A DNA stretch of 64,000 nucleotides from JBOCEF01 sp047610385 (lineage in GTDB: Bacteria > Pseudomonadota > Alphaproteobacteria > Rhodobacterales > Rhodobacteraceae): the NCBI GenBank assembly GCA_047610385.1, contig JBLGAC010000003.1, positions 62,001-126,000 on the forward strand, written 5' to 3'. Each line of letters begins with the position of its first letter. Positions within the stretch are counted from its first letter, which is position 1. This document shows, in pieces, positions 1 through 10,108 of this stretch. A program made the position numbers and the translations under genes. The notes beneath the pieces are model-generated. The model saw only the letters and a list, made by a program, of their open reading frames with translations, did no database searches and was not told where the DNA came from.

Positions 1-2115
1 AGCACCTACCACACCAAATTCATCGACGAGACGCCTGCGCTGTTCGATTTTGCACCGCGCCGCGACCGGGCCACCCGCCTGTTGAATTTCGTCGCTGACA
101 TCACCGTGAACGGCAACCCTGAGGTCGCGGGCCGCGCCCGCCCGCCCGCCCATGCCCGCCCGCCCAAGCCCCCCAAACTGCCCGACATGGCCCCCCCGCC
201 GGGCGCCAAGCAGTTGCTGGACGCCAAGGGGCCGAAGGCGGTGGCGGATTGGATGCTGGCGCAAAAACAGCTTCTGATCACCGACACCACCATGCGCGAC
301 GGGCACCAGTCGTTGCTGGCCACCCGGATGCGGACCCATGACATGCTGGGCGTCGCGGGGGCCTATGCGCACTGGCTGCCGCAGCTTTTCTCGATGGAGT
401 GCTGGGGCGGGGCGACCTTCGACGTGTCGTATCGCTTCTTGCAGGAATGCCCGTGGCAGCGGCTGCGCGATCTGCGCGCGGCAATGCCCAACTTGCTGAC
501 GCAGATGCTGCTGCGCGGCGCGAACGGCGTGGGATACACCAATTATCCCGACAATGTGGTGCGCAAATTCGTGGAAACCGCCGCAAGTTCCGGCGTGGAC
601 GTGTTTCGCGTGTTCGACAGCCTGAACTGGGTTGAAAACATGCGCGTGTCGATGGACGCGGTGCTGGACAGCGGCAAGATCCTCGAAGGCGCGATCTGCT
701 ACACCGGGGATATTCTTGACCCTGACCGCGCGAAATACGACCTGAAATACTATGTCGGCATGGCCAAGGCGCTTGAGGGCGCGGGTGCCCATGTGCTGGG
801 CCTGAAGGACATGGCGGGCCTGCTGAAACCCGCCCAAGCGCGCATTCTGATCAAGGCACTGAAGGAAGAGGTCGGGCTGCCGATCCACTTCCACACCCAC
901 GACACGTCCGGCATCTCAGCCTCGACGGTGCTGGCGGCCTCAGACGCGGGGGTGGATGCGGTGGACGCGGCGATGGACAGCTTTTCCGGCCTGACCTCAC
1001 AGCCCTGCCTTGGGTCAATTGTTGAGGCGTTGCGCTTCACCGACCGCGAAACCGGGCTGGATCCGGCGCGCATCCGTCAGATCTCGGATTACTGGGAATC
1101 GGTGCGCAACCAATACGCCGCCTTTGAGGCTGAGATGAAATCGGGTGCCTCTGAGGTGTATCTGCACGAAATGCCCGGCGGTCAGTTCACCAACCTGAAA
1201 GCCCAAGCGCGCTCCATGGGGCTAGAGGAACGCTGGCACGAAGTTGCGGCGATGTATGCCGATGTGAATCGCATGTTCGGCGACATCGTGAAGGTCACGC
1301 CATCCTCCAAGGTGGTTGGCGACATGGCGCTGTCGATGGTGGCGGGCGGGCTGACCGTGGCGGACATTGAAAACCCGGCCAAGGACGTGTCGTTCCCCGA
1401 ATCGGTGATCGGCATGATGCGCGGCGATCTGGGCCAACCTCCGGGCGGCTGGCCCGCAGGGGTGCAGACCAAGGCGTTGAAGGGCGAGCCGGCGTTCACC
1501 GACCGCCCCGGCCTTCACGCCGCCCCGGTGGATCTGGAGGCAACCCGCAGGGACCTGTCGGCCAAGCTGGGCGTGGCGATCGACGACGAGGATCTGTGCG
1601 GCTACCTGATGTATCCCAAGGTCTTCACCGACTATATGGTGCGCCACGCCGATTACGGGCCAGTCCGGGCGCTGCCAACACCGGTGTTCCTTTACGGCAT
1701 GGACGTCGCGGACGAGATCGAGATTGAGCTGGAGCCCGGCAAGACCATGCAGCTGCGCCTGTCCGCGGTGGGAGAGACCAACGAAGACGGCAATGTGAAG
1801 GTGTTCTTTGAACTGAACGGCCAGCCCCGCGTGGTGTCGGCCCCCAACCGCGCCGTTCAGGCCACCGCCACCCGCCGCCCTAAGGCCGAGGACGCCAACC
1901 CCTTGCATGTCCCGGCCCCGATGCCGGGCGTGGTCGCGTCGGTCGCCGTCACGGCAGGGCAAAAGGTGGCAGCGGGCGACATGCTGCTGACCATCGAAGC
2001 GATGAAGATGGAAACCGCGATCCATGCCGAACATGCAGGCGTGGTCAAAACCGTGCACGCCCCGGCAGGCGCGCAGGTCGATGCCAAGGATCTGTTGGTC
2101 GAATTCGAAGCCTGA
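1..2115 (+). CDS. pyc: Pyruvate carboxylase, C-terminal part (5' end outside window)
   Basis: Biotin-dependent enzyme that carboxylates pyruvate to oxaloacetate, replenishing the TCA cycle in the cytoplasm. The frame is already open at base 1, so the ATP-grasp biotin carboxylase half lies upstream of the window; the first visible residues (FIDETPALF) match the end of that half. The DRE-TIM carboxyltransferase domain starts at DTTMRDGHQSLLATRMRT (about base 280) and includes the metal-ligand stretch IHFHTHDTSG. The C-terminal biotinyl domain has the EAMKM motif, with the biotinylated lysine codon at 2005-2007. The order BC-CT-BCCP on one chain separates pyruvate carboxylase from multi-subunit acyl-CoA carboxylases. 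No lesion is seen in the visible part. It converges on tamB. Confidence 0.96.
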   Translation, partial: STYHTKFIDETPALFDFAPRRDRATRLLNFVADITVNGNPEVAGRARPPAHARPPKPPKLPDMAPPPGAKQLLDAKGPKAVADWMLAQKQLLITDTTMRDGHQSLLATRMRTHDMLGVAGAYAHWLPQLFSMECWGGATFDVSYRFLQECPWQRLRDLRAAMPNLLTQMLLRGANGVGYTNYPDNVVRKFVETAASSGVDVFRVFDSLNWVENMRVSMDAVLDSGKILEGAICYTGDILDPDRAKYDLKYYVGMAKALEGAGAHVLGLKDMAGLLKPAQARILIKALKEEVGLPIHFHTHDTSGISASTVLAASDAGVDAVDAAMDSFSGLTSQPCLGSIVEALRFTDRETGLDPARIRQISDYWESVRNQYAAFEAEMKSGASEVYLHEMPGGQFTNLKAQARSMGLEERWHEVAAMYADVNRMFGDIVKVTPSSKVVGDMALSMVAGGLTVADIENPAKDVSFPESVIGMMRGDLGQPPGGWPAGVQTKALKGEPAFTDRPGLHAAPVDLEATRRDLSAKLGVAIDDEDLCGYLMYPKVFTDYMVRHADYGPVRALPTPVFLYGMDVADEIEIELEPGKTMQLRLSAVGETNEDGNVKVFFELNGQPRVVSAPNRAVQATATRRPKAEDANPLHVPAPMPGVVASVAVTAGQKVAAGDMLLTIEAMKMETAIHAEHAGVVKTVHAPAGAQVDAKDLLVEFEA

Positions 2116-2194
2116 GGCCCCTCGCCGGGGCGGGCGAACGGGGCGGGGCATTTTGGGGGTGGACGGGGCGCCTTGCCCTCGCCCGCCGGAATGC

Positions 2195-2219
2195 GGGGGA
2201 GGGCCTGACGCCCTCCCCC
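2195..2219. terminator. Hairpin between convergent pyc and tamB
   Basis: Perfect 10-bp inverted repeat (GGGGGAGGGC / GCCCTCCCCC) with a 5-base loop, lying in the gap between two convergent genes. It could terminate from either side. No T-run follows on either strand, so canonical intrinsic termination is not shown. Confidence 0.5.
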
Positions 2220-2345
2220 TGCACCCCCCTCCCCGCCAGGCGCGCCGCATGGGCGTTTGGGGTGGGGGAGCAGGGTGGGCCGGATGCGGGCCTGAAGGGG
2301 AGGTGGCCTGAAAGGGACTGGGGTGGGCCGAATCTGCGATCCGCT

Positions 2346-5300
2346 TTAGAAGTCCATCTTCCAGTCGAGACCCAGCGACGTCCCGTCAGAGCCGCCCGCC
2401 GCGGCGTCGAGGGTGACGTTGTCGAACAGCTCCACCTCCACCTCCACCTCGGTCGGGCCGCCATTCACGGGCTGCTTGGCGCCGACATAAACGCCCTCAG
2501 CCACGTTGCGCCCTACCGACAGCGATGCAGCACCGCTGCCGCCCAGATCAACGCTGAGCACGTCAAGGCCAGCCGCCTCGCGCAGGCTGCCGATCACGCC
2601 TTCTTTGCCGCTGGCCAGCTGTGCGGCGGCCCCGGCCAGTTCCGCCGCCTGACCGGCGGTCAACGACTGGCGCGACTGACCAAACAGAATGCGCGGCAGC
2701 ACTTCTTCCTCAGGCAGGGACGGGCTGCTTTCCAGCGAAATCACCGGGGCAGAGGCATACCCGGTCACCGCGATCCGCCCTGTGACGCCGTCGCGTTCCA
2801 GTTCTAACGCCACGTCGAGTTCGGGGTCTATCTCAGCCCCGCCGTTGAACGACACCTTGCCGCGCGAGAGGATGAACGGCTTGGACAGCAGGTCCAGCTG
2901 GCCGCGCCGCTTTTCAATCGCGCCGGTGATGATCGGGGCCGACGCCGATCCGCGCACCTTCAGGTCGGCCTCCCACTCGCTGGTCAGCCCGCGCCCGCGC
3001 ACAAAGATGTTGCCCGGCGCGCGGATCGACAGGTCCAGCGTCGGGCCGCCATTGGCCGAGGTTTCTTCGGCCTTGCGCGGCGGCTCGCCCTTGATCTCAA
3101 TCTCGCCCAGGCTGGCGACGGCGGGGGGGGTGGTGCTGATCAGCCGGATCTCGGCCCTGTCGATCACCACGTTGCCGGTGATCGCGGGCGAGGCAAGCGG
3201 CCCAGAAGCCGTGATGTCCATGCTGATCGCCGCGGTGGCGTCGTCGCGGCGCACCAGCACCGCCGATTTCGTGATCAGCGACGCGTCGATCCGCCCGCCT
3301 TCGATCACCGCTTTGCCAGTGACAGGGGCACCTGATCCGTCCTGGGCCGCAAGATCCAGCGTCATGGCGTTGTTCGCCGCCAGCCCGGTTGTCACGCGCA
3401 GATCCGTGAGGATGGTGCCAGTTTCAAGGTTCTCATAGCGCCCGTCGCTCAGGCGCAATTGCCCGGCCGGTTGGGGCGCGGACACCCGGCCAGCCACCCG
3501 CAGGTCCATATCAAGCAGGCCGTCGAGGATGTGATCAGGCGCGGGCACCAGCGCCCAGAGCGGCCCGATCCGGCCCGACCATTTCACGCCGGCGTCCAGC
3601 CGCCCGTTTTGCGGCACCACCGGCACCAGCCCGTTCGCGACCAGCGGCAGATCGGCGTCAAAGGCCATCGGGTTGCCAAAGCCGCCGGTCAGCGCGCCCG
3701 TGGCCTTGAGGCGCCCGCCGCGCCAGATCCCGGTCAGGTCCAGCGCCAGCGGTGTCTCGCGTGCATCAATCGCGTCAAAGCGCAGGCTGGCCCCGGTTGC
3801 GACCAGTGTTGCGCGGCCTGCGGCGGTGTCAAAATCGGCCGAGGCGGTCATGGACCCGGCCTCAATCGGGGCCTTTGCGATGCGCGCAATCGGGCGCAGA
3901 TCGTCCATGGTCAGGGTCAGCGCGCCGCGCGCCCCGCCCCCGACCAGCGCCGCGCGCCCGGTCAGGCGCCCGCCCGGAAGGCTGATGGCGATGTCGTCAA
4001 AGCGTTGCCCGCTGGGCCCCGAGGTCACGCGCAGCGGGCGGTCAAGCGCCACGCGGATCGCGCGGTCGGGGTCGCGGCCTGCGCCTTGGGCAACCTCAGC
4101 AGTCAGGCGGGGCACGGTGGCGGTGATCGTCTCGCCGCCTGCATCGGCAGTGGCCGTCATGTCCAGCATCGCCGCGCGACCGTCAGGCAGGGCGCCTTTC
4201 ACCGATAGCGCCAGCGCCAGTGCATTGAGCGGGCCTTTGGCCGACGCCGTGATCCGCGCCAGCGCCGCGCCGCCCACGCTGCCACCCGCCACATCCGCCG
4301 TCACGTCGACCCGCGGGGCACCTAGCGCGTCTGCCACAGCGGCCCGCACGGTGATCGCGCCCAGACGCGCGTCACCGGACCGCAGGCCGGGCGCGGTCAG
4401 CGTCGCGCGCAGATCAGTGGCACCGGCGCTGCCATTCGTCAGGTCCAGATCCAGCGCGGTTTTGGCGATGGTCGCGCCGCCCGCCACAATGGCCCCGGTG
4501 GTGATGCGCGCAGTTCCGTGGGGCGCGCCGCCGGTCAGCCCGCGCATATCCGCGGTGATGTCTGCGCGCGCGATGGTGGCATCGGCGGCGGCGATGGTGT
4601 CGATCGCCGCTTTCAGGGTCACGCTAGGATCGCCGGTCAGATCTGCGCCACGCGCATCGCCCGATGCGCGCGCAACCGACAGGCCATCGGGGCCGGTCAG
4701 CCCTTGGGCGTCAAAGCTCAGCGTCGCCGATGGCGCACCGGTCAGGTCGGTGCCTTTGCCGCTAAGCGTCAGGCGCGCCAGCGCAATGCCGCCGGGGGCT
4801 GTGATGCCGTCGGCGGTGAGTGAGGCTTCGGCTTGGGGGGCACCGGTCAGATCGAACGCGCCGCCATCCACCGTCAACCGCGCGACCGCCAGCCCGTCCG
4901 GGCCAAATATCCCGTCGGCCCGCAGGGTGCCGGTCGCCTCAGGCGTGCCCAGCAGATCGCGGGCTGAGGCGTCGATGTCCATTCGCGACAGCCCGTAGTC
5001 GAGGGTGTCTATCCGCTCAGCGGTCAGTTTCAGATCGGCGTTCTGCGCGCCGCCTGCATGGCGCAAGGCCACGTCGCCGCGGACCGCGCCGCGGGGCGGG
5101 GCGCCAAGCTTCAGCGCTTGGAACACCGGTGCCAATGCGGACAGGCGCGGCGCGTTCACGGTCAGATCCGCATCGGTCAGGCCGGTTGCGGTGTCCACGG
5201 TGGCGCGTCCGGTGACCTGCGCCTCCAGCACCTTGGCGGTCAGATCGCTGACGATCAGCACCCCGTCTGCCAGCGCGAAATCGGTGGTGATGTCGGCCGG

Positions 5301-7019
5301 GCCAAGGGGGCCGCCACGGGCGCGCAGGGTGATGCGGCCTGCGGGGGCGGCGCCGAGGGTCACGTCATGCGACAATGCGACCTCGCCCAGACGCTCCGCA
5401 CCCACGCGCAGGGCCTGGGCGGTCAGCGCGCCGATCAGATGGGGGGCGGACAGCGCGCCCTCAGCCCGGCCTTGGGCCGAAAGGCGCCCGGCGGCGTCTT
5501 GCCCGTAGGCGGCCGCGACTGGCGCCAGATCGGGGGTCGACAGGGTCCAGCGCAGATCTGCCAGATCTTTGGCAATGTCGGCCATGCCGGCCGCGGTGAC
5601 GGTCAGCAGCGGCGAGGCGATGCGCGCCATGTCCAGATCTGCGCGCCGGGCCGCGCCATCCCACCGGCCGGTCACCGACAGATCGGTCGCGCCCATCAGA
5701 TCGGGGCCAAGCTTGTCGAGGCGCACGCCCTCAGCGGCACCTGACACGGCGGCCACGATGATGTCTGCGGTTTTTGCCACGTTCACCGACAGCGCCGCGG
5801 TGCCCAGATCAACCGGGCCAGTGGTCAGCCCGGTCAGTTGCAGGTCGCCGACCGCCGACAGATCGTCTGGCGTGCCCTTCAGGTTGCCGTCAAAGCTGAG
5901 CGCGGTAAAATCCACCCCGTCGGCCAGCCGGGCCATCGCCGCAGTCACTGCAAGGCTGACGTCAAAATCCATCGCGCCGGTGGCTTTGTCGTAGCGCCCC
6001 GACGCATCGGCGCTGATGGCGGGAGAGCGCAGCCGCCCAGCCTGCACGGTCACCACGCGCTTGTCATCTTCGGACACTTTGATGTCGAGCTTGGCCTGCG
6101 CGCCAATCACAGCGGCGGCGTCGGCGCCCAGCAGGGGGCCAGATCGCACGGTCAGCGACGCTTCGGCATCCAGCGGGCCGGTCACGTCGAACGTGCCGGC
6201 GCCTTCGATGCTCAGCACATCTTGGGCCGCCGCGGTGAAGGCCGCGCGCCAATCGGCCAGTGGGCCGTCGGCGTTCAGCTGCGCCGACGCGGCGCTGCTG
6301 GCGGGCAGCCCGATCAGCGCTGCAACGATGCCGCCCGCGGCCTCATCCGCGTTAAGCTTCAGCATCAAGGATTGGTCGGTGAAATTGCGCGCAAAGGCGA
6401 AATCAATCCGCCCGGCCACGTCATCGGTGCGGGTGATCACCAGATCGGCGGCCTGCACGTCGCCCGCATCGCGCGCTGATCCGCGCGCGTCAAAGGCGAT
6501 GGAGGCACCGTCCACGGCCACGCCTGCGGCAATGAACGCGCCGTCGATCGACAGTTCCTGCAGCTTCAGCGTGATCGGGGATCGCGGCCAATCCAGCAGC
6601 CCGCGCGACGGGCCTTGGGCAATCTCGGCGTCCGGGTTCACGGTCACTTCGGCGGGGATCGGGCGGCGCAGAACCTTCAGCCCACGGGCGGCGAGGCGTT
6701 CGATGTCCAGCTCCCCGCTCAGGATCGCGCGGGCGTTCCAGCGCAGGGACAGCGCCTCAGCGGTCAGCCACACGCCATCGCGGTCGATGATTTCGACGCC
6801 GACCAGATCGGTGACGCCGTCTTCGGGCTGCTCAATGCCCGCGGCGCGGATTTCAAACACCCCCTCAACGCTGATCTGTTTCAGGGCGAACTGGATCAGC
6901 GAATTTTTGATGCCGCCAAAGGAAAACTGCGCCACGGCACCATTCGCCAGCAGCAGCGCGCAGGACAGCATCAGGACCGTGAAAAGTCGGGCGGGAAAAC
7001 GGCTCATATGGGTCACCAT
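2346..7019 (-). CDS. tamB: TamB, translocation and assembly module inner-membrane subunit
   Basis: AsmA/TamB-family protein that spans the periplasm and works with TamA in outer-membrane protein insertion or lipid transport. It is 1557 aa, longer than E. coli TamB (about 1260 aa). An N-terminal signal-anchor (RLFTVLMLSCALLLANG) is followed by long, repetitive beta-rich sequence and a conserved C-terminal DUF490 domain that ends LGLDWKMDF. Residues about 697-860 hold tandem units of about 35 aa ending in D(L)TGAP/TGDP. The ATG at 7019 overlaps the tamA stop (ATGGTGA), implying translational coupling. A second in-frame ATG at 7007 (MSRFPARL) would give a cleaner signal sequence and is an equally plausible start. 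Confidence 0.93.
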   Translation of the reverse strand: MVTHMSRFPARLFTVLMLSCALLLANGAVAQFSFGGIKNSLIQFALKQISVEGVFEIRAAGIEQPEDGVTDLVGVEIIDRDGVWLTAEALSLRWNARAILSGELDIERLAARGLKVLRRPIPAEVTVNPDAEIAQGPSRGLLDWPRSPITLKLQELSIDGAFIAAGVAVDGASIAFDARGSARDAGDVQAADLVITRTDDVAGRIDFAFARNFTDQSLMLKLNADEAAGGIVAALIGLPASSAASAQLNADGPLADWRAAFTAAAQDVLSIEGAGTFDVTGPLDAEASLTVRSGPLLGADAAAVIGAQAKLDIKVSEDDKRVVTVQAGRLRSPAISADASGRYDKATGAMDFDVSLAVTAAMARLADGVDFTALSFDGNLKGTPDDLSAVGDLQLTGLTTGPVDLGTAALSVNVAKTADIIVAAVSGAAEGVRLDKLGPDLMGATDLSVTGRWDGAARRADLDMARIASPLLTVTAAGMADIAKDLADLRWTLSTPDLAPVAAAYGQDAAGRLSAQGRAEGALSAPHLIGALTAQALRVGAERLGEVALSHDVTLGAAPAGRITLRARGGPLGPADITTDFALADGVLIVSDLTAKVLEAQVTGRATVDTATGLTDADLTVNAPRLSALAPVFQALKLGAPPRGAVRGDVALRHAGGAQNADLKLTAERIDTLDYGLSRMDIDASARDLLGTPEATGTLRADGIFGPDGLAVARLTVDGGAFDLTGAPQAEASLTADGITAPGGIALARLTLSGKGTDLTGAPSATLSFDAQGLTGPDGLSVARASGDARGADLTGDPSVTLKAAIDTIAAADATIARADITADMRGLTGGAPHGTARITTGAIVAGGATIAKTALDLDLTNGSAGATDLRATLTAPGLRSGDARLGAITVRAAVADALGAPRVDVTADVAGGSVGGAALARITASAKGPLNALALALSVKGALPDGRAAMLDMTATADAGGETITATVPRLTAEVAQGAGRDPDRAIRVALDRPLRVTSGPSGQRFDDIAISLPGGRLTGRAALVGGGARGALTLTMDDLRPIARIAKAPIEAGSMTASADFDTAAGRATLVATGASLRFDAIDARETPLALDLTGIWRGGRLKATGALTGGFGNPMAFDADLPLVANGLVPVVPQNGRLDAGVKWSGRIGPLWALVPAPDHILDGLLDMDLRVAGRVSAPQPAGQLRLSDGRYENLETGTILTDLRVTTGLAANNAMTLDLAAQDGSGAPVTGKAVIEGGRIDASLITKSAVLVRRDDATAAISMDITASGPLASPAITGNVVIDRAEIRLISTTPPAVASLGEIEIKGEPPRKAEETSANGGPTLDLSIRAPGNIFVRGRGLTSEWEADLKVRGSASAPIITGAIEKRRGQLDLLSKPFILSRGKVSFNGGAEIDPELDVALELERDGVTGRIAVTGYASAPVISLESSPSLPEEEVLPRILFGQSRQSLTAGQAAELAGAAAQLASGKEGVIGSLREAAGLDVLSVDLGGSGAASLSVGRNVAEGVYVGAKQPVNGGPTEVEVEVELFDNVTLDAAAGGSDGTSLGLDWKMDF

Positions 7020-8986
7020 GCCTGTCCGATGGAGAGGTAGAATTGCAAAATATCGTCTTCCTCCCGCGGGTTAAGCGGGATCGCGATGTCGAGCCTGAGC
7101 GGCCCGGCAGGCGACAGATACCGCACGCCAAAGCCCGCGGCGAACTGCATCCCTTCGTCAAAGACCGGGACCATTTCGTCTGACACGGCGCCTGCCTCAG
7201 CAAAGATCGCGCCGCGCAGCGCGCCATAAAGCGGCGTGCGCAATTCGGCCCCAAGTTCAAGCGCAGATCGCCCACCCGTTGGGGCGCCCTGATCATCCAG
7301 CGGTCCGATGATGTTCTGGCGATAGCCGCGCACCGACCCGCCGCCGCCCGAATACAGACGCCGGTTCGCAGGCACGTCGTCGACCTTTGTGGACAAGATT
7401 GAGGCCAGCCGCACCCGCCCCGCCAGCACCCAGTCGCGTGCATCATCAAGCGGGACATAGGCGCTGGTGATGCTGTCGATCTTGAAAAACGGTGCCACAT
7501 TGCTGTCGATCATGCCCACAAAAGGCGTGAACGTCAGCGCCGACCGGATGCCATCCTTGGGATCAAGCTTGTCGTCTGATCCGTCATAGGATGCATAGAT
7601 CGGCAGGCCGAACAGGATAACCTCCTCACGCGGGCCGTTCTGGCCGACATGGGCAAATTCCGCCAGGCCCCCGGCACCAACGATCAGTGTGTCGCTCAGG
7701 CGGCGCTGCACGGCGGCTGACGCCTTGACGCCGGTCGATTCATAGGCATCGATTTCTTCGTTGAACAGGCCGACCGCCAGCTGCAATTCCTGCTTGGGGC
7801 GGCGGAACTGGGGCTTGGCAAAGCTCAGGTCCAGGCTCTGTTCGGTCAGGCCGCCCTGCAATTCGCCCTCAAAGCGTTCCCCGGCGTTGAACAGATTGCG
7901 GTGCACAAATCCGAACCGCGCCTCGGGGCCGGACACTTCGGTAAAGCGCAGGCCCGCCGACACTGTGCGCGGCGCGCGTTCCTCCGCCTGTGCCAAAACC
8001 GGGGCAATGATGGCACCGTCTTCGGCATAGACCGGGTTTTCGGGCGGGGTGGCGGGCAGGCGGACCGTCACGCTGCCAAACAGATCGGTGCGCGACAGGT
8101 CCTGCTGGTATGCGCGCAGATCGGCGGGGTTGGTGGGCGCGCCGTCCTCCCACGGTTTGTAGGACCGAAGATAGGCGTCTGACACGCCCTCCGCGCCGCT
8201 GATCGTGATGTCGCCGAACACGGCCCTAGGGCCTGATGCGATGACGGTCTCAACCTCAAGGGTCTTGGCGTCCGGGTCGGCGATGGCGCGGCGTGACCGG
8301 CGTTCAGCCCAGGGGCGGCCATCGGCGCGCAGACGTGCCAGCGCGGCGTTTTCCGCCAACAAGATTGCGGCCGCGGCGGCGGGTGTGCCGATCGGGGATC
8401 CCAGCGCCGCGGCGGGCGGCAATTCGGGTGCGGCACCGCGGCCCTGATCGACGATGATGAACCGGTGCTCAGTCAGCGTGTAGCGCGGGCCGGGGATCAT
8501 GCGCAGCACGGCGCGGGCCTCAGGGCCACCTGCGGGCGGCTGGGGCTTGGGGGTTTCGGACGCCTCGCGCCCACCTGTGGGGCGGGCGGCAAGCGCGGCC
8601 TGATACGCCGCCTGGGCCTGTTCGCGCGCCGCAATGTCTTGGGGCGTCATTGAGGGCGCGGTCACCTCGACCTCAGCCGCCGCCTCATACCAGCCGAAAG
8701 ATCGCAGGATTTTCACCGCGATCTCCACGTCCTGATCGGCGCGGCGGCGCAGCAGCGCGATTGAGTTCGCCCCATCCTCTTGGCGCCGCCACAGACGCAG
8801 CGACTGGCGGGTTAGGTCCTCAATCGCTGCGTTCGGTGCACCTTCGAGCACCGGCTCGTAGGGAACCGCGCTTTGCGCGCGCGCAAAGGGAAGCTCCTCA
8901 ATCGAGGTGTCAGGCTTGCCGGTGCAGGCCGTCAGAACAAAAGGCGCAAGCGCGATGAGCGCAAGATAAGAAAAGCGGATCATCAT
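7013..8986 (-). CDS. tamA: TamA, Omp85-family outer-membrane assembly protein
   Basis: Outer-membrane partner of TamB. The 657-aa protein has POTRA-like repeats in the first half and a C-terminal Omp85/BamA-type 16-strand barrel domain, seen in the conserved GGGGSVRGYR (about residue 547), GRSALELGAELR and the closing strand FYLSIGQAW with terminal aromatic residue. It is followed directly by overlapping tamB. The N-terminus FVLTACTGKPD reads as a lipobox (L-T-A-C) rather than the signal peptidase I site of E. coli TamA, so the protein may be lipidated; this is an inference from the motif alone. Two adjacent ATG codons (8986 and 8983) can serve as start. Confidence 0.92.
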   Translation of the reverse strand: MMIRFSYLALIALAPFVLTACTGKPDTSIEELPFARAQSAVPYEPVLEGAPNAAIEDLTRQSLRLWRRQEDGANSIALLRRRADQDVEIAVKILRSFGWYEAAAEVEVTAPSMTPQDIAAREQAQAAYQAALAARPTGGREASETPKPQPPAGGPEARAVLRMIPGPRYTLTEHRFIIVDQGRGAAPELPPAAALGSPIGTPAAAAAILLAENAALARLRADGRPWAERRSRRAIADPDAKTLEVETVIASGPRAVFGDITISGAEGVSDAYLRSYKPWEDGAPTNPADLRAYQQDLSRTDLFGSVTVRLPATPPENPVYAEDGAIIAPVLAQAEERAPRTVSAGLRFTEVSGPEARFGFVHRNLFNAGERFEGELQGGLTEQSLDLSFAKPQFRRPKQELQLAVGLFNEEIDAYESTGVKASAAVQRRLSDTLIVGAGGLAEFAHVGQNGPREEVILFGLPIYASYDGSDDKLDPKDGIRSALTFTPFVGMIDSNVAPFFKIDSITSAYVPLDDARDWVLAGRVRLASILSTKVDDVPANRRLYSGGGGSVRGYRQNIIGPLDDQGAPTGGRSALELGAELRTPLYGALRGAIFAEAGAVSDEMVPVFDEGMQFAAGFGVRYLSPAGPLRLDIAIPLNPREEDDILQFYLSIGQAW

Positions 8987-9037
8987 CGTACCAGTGCGTC
9001 CCCGTTGCGCGGGCCCGCCCCAGTGGGGACGCCGCGG

Positions 9038-10108
9038 TCAGCGTCGTTTCGCGCCGCCCGATTCGACCGGGCGACGCCGTGGTCGCGCACCATGCAGAAC
9101 CTTGTAGCGCGGCGTGCGCGCCAGCACCGTGGTTTCGGTGAACAGCGCTTCGATTTCGCGCTCATACGGCAGCTGCAGGTTGGCAACCATATAAAGCGAG
9201 CCCGAAGGTTTCAACGCCTGCGCCGCGGCGGCCACAAAGCTTTGACCCAATCCCATGGCGACATTGCGGCCTTCGTGGAAAGGCGGGTTGGCGATCACGC
9301 GGTCATAGGTCCTGGGCGGCACGGCACCATGGGCGGCGACGTCGGCCCAGACGAAATGCGCGCGCTCATCGTCGATGTTGGCGCGGGCGCAGGCCAGTGC
9401 GGTGGCCTCAGATTCGTAAAGATCGACCCTCTTGACTGGGATCTGGCCCAGCACATGGGCCGACAGCCAGCCCCAGCCGGCACCCAGATCGGCCACGCGG
9501 CCCGACAGCGGGGGCATGTGTTCGATCAACAGGCGCGATCCGGGGTCGACCTCGGTCCAGCTGAACAGGCCCGCTTCGGTGGTCCAATGGCGCGCCTCAT
9601 CTTCGATGCGCGGGGCGCGCGCGGCGTCGGCCAGCCATTCGGCGAACGTGGGGGGCGTGTTGGCGGTGCGCTGCATCCACATGACGCGGCCATGGTTGCG
9701 CGGCAGAACGCCATCCAGATCCACCAGCTTGCGCAGGTCTTTCTGCAGGCTTTCCACGCCGTCGGTCTTGGTTCCGGCGATCAGCACCCAGCCGCCCGCT
9801 TCCACCATGTCCCAAGCACGCGCGAGGTTGGCGCGGTTCTCGGTCTTGTGGCGGGTCATGGCGACACCGGCGGCGGGGAAGGGGCCTTTGGGGGCACCTT
9901 CGGCCGTCAGGTCAGGCCAGACGCGGGCACCTTGGGCGACCAGCGCGTCATGCAAGGGTTTGGCGCCCTGCTCACACAGCCACGGAAGCTGTGGAATGGC
10001 CGCAGAGGGACGCGCGCGCAGAACCGGCATGCCGGGGCCTGCGGGGTCGGGGGCGGGAATGATCCGGTCCGCAAACGGGACGGTCATGAGGGCGATTGGA
10101 TCGAACAT
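9038..10108 (-). CDS. rsmC: RsmC-like 16S rRNA guanine-N2 methyltransferase
   Basis: Class I SAM-dependent methyltransferase of the RsmC/RlmG family, which methylates guanine in 16S or 23S rRNA. The 356-aa protein has the two-lobed layout typical of RsmC: a degenerate N-terminal methyltransferase-like lobe and a catalytic C-terminal lobe with SAM motif I DLGAGWGWLS (about residue 201) and the catalytic NPPFHEG (about residue 271). The NPPF motif indicates N-methylation of an exocyclic amine. The exact target (G1207 in E. coli RsmC) is inferred. The C-terminus is basic (RPRRRPVESGGAKRR), suitable for RNA contact. The gene stands alone between tamA and a decayed region. Confidence 0.85.
   Translation of the reverse strand: MFDPIALMTVPFADRIIPAPDPAGPGMPVLRARPSAAIPQLPWLCEQGAKPLHDALVAQGARVWPDLTAEGAPKGPFPAAGVAMTRHKTENRANLARAWDMVEAGGWVLIAGTKTDGVESLQKDLRKLVDLDGVLPRNHGRVMWMQRTANTPPTFAEWLADAARAPRIEDEARHWTTEAGLFSWTEVDPGSRLLIEHMPPLSGRVADLGAGWGWLSAHVLGQIPVKRVDLYESEATALACARANIDDERAHFVWADVAAHGAVPPRTYDRVIANPPFHEGRNVAMGLGQSFVAAAAQALKPSGSLYMVANLQLPYEREIEALFTETTVLARTPRYKVLHGARPRRRPVESGGAKRR

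Noticed and set aside
2262..2807. Plus-strand frames antisense to tamB and similar long open frames over tamB, ligA and recG
   Set aside because: Shadows of high-GC codon use in the real genes. They lack start sites and show the reverse-strand codon bias.
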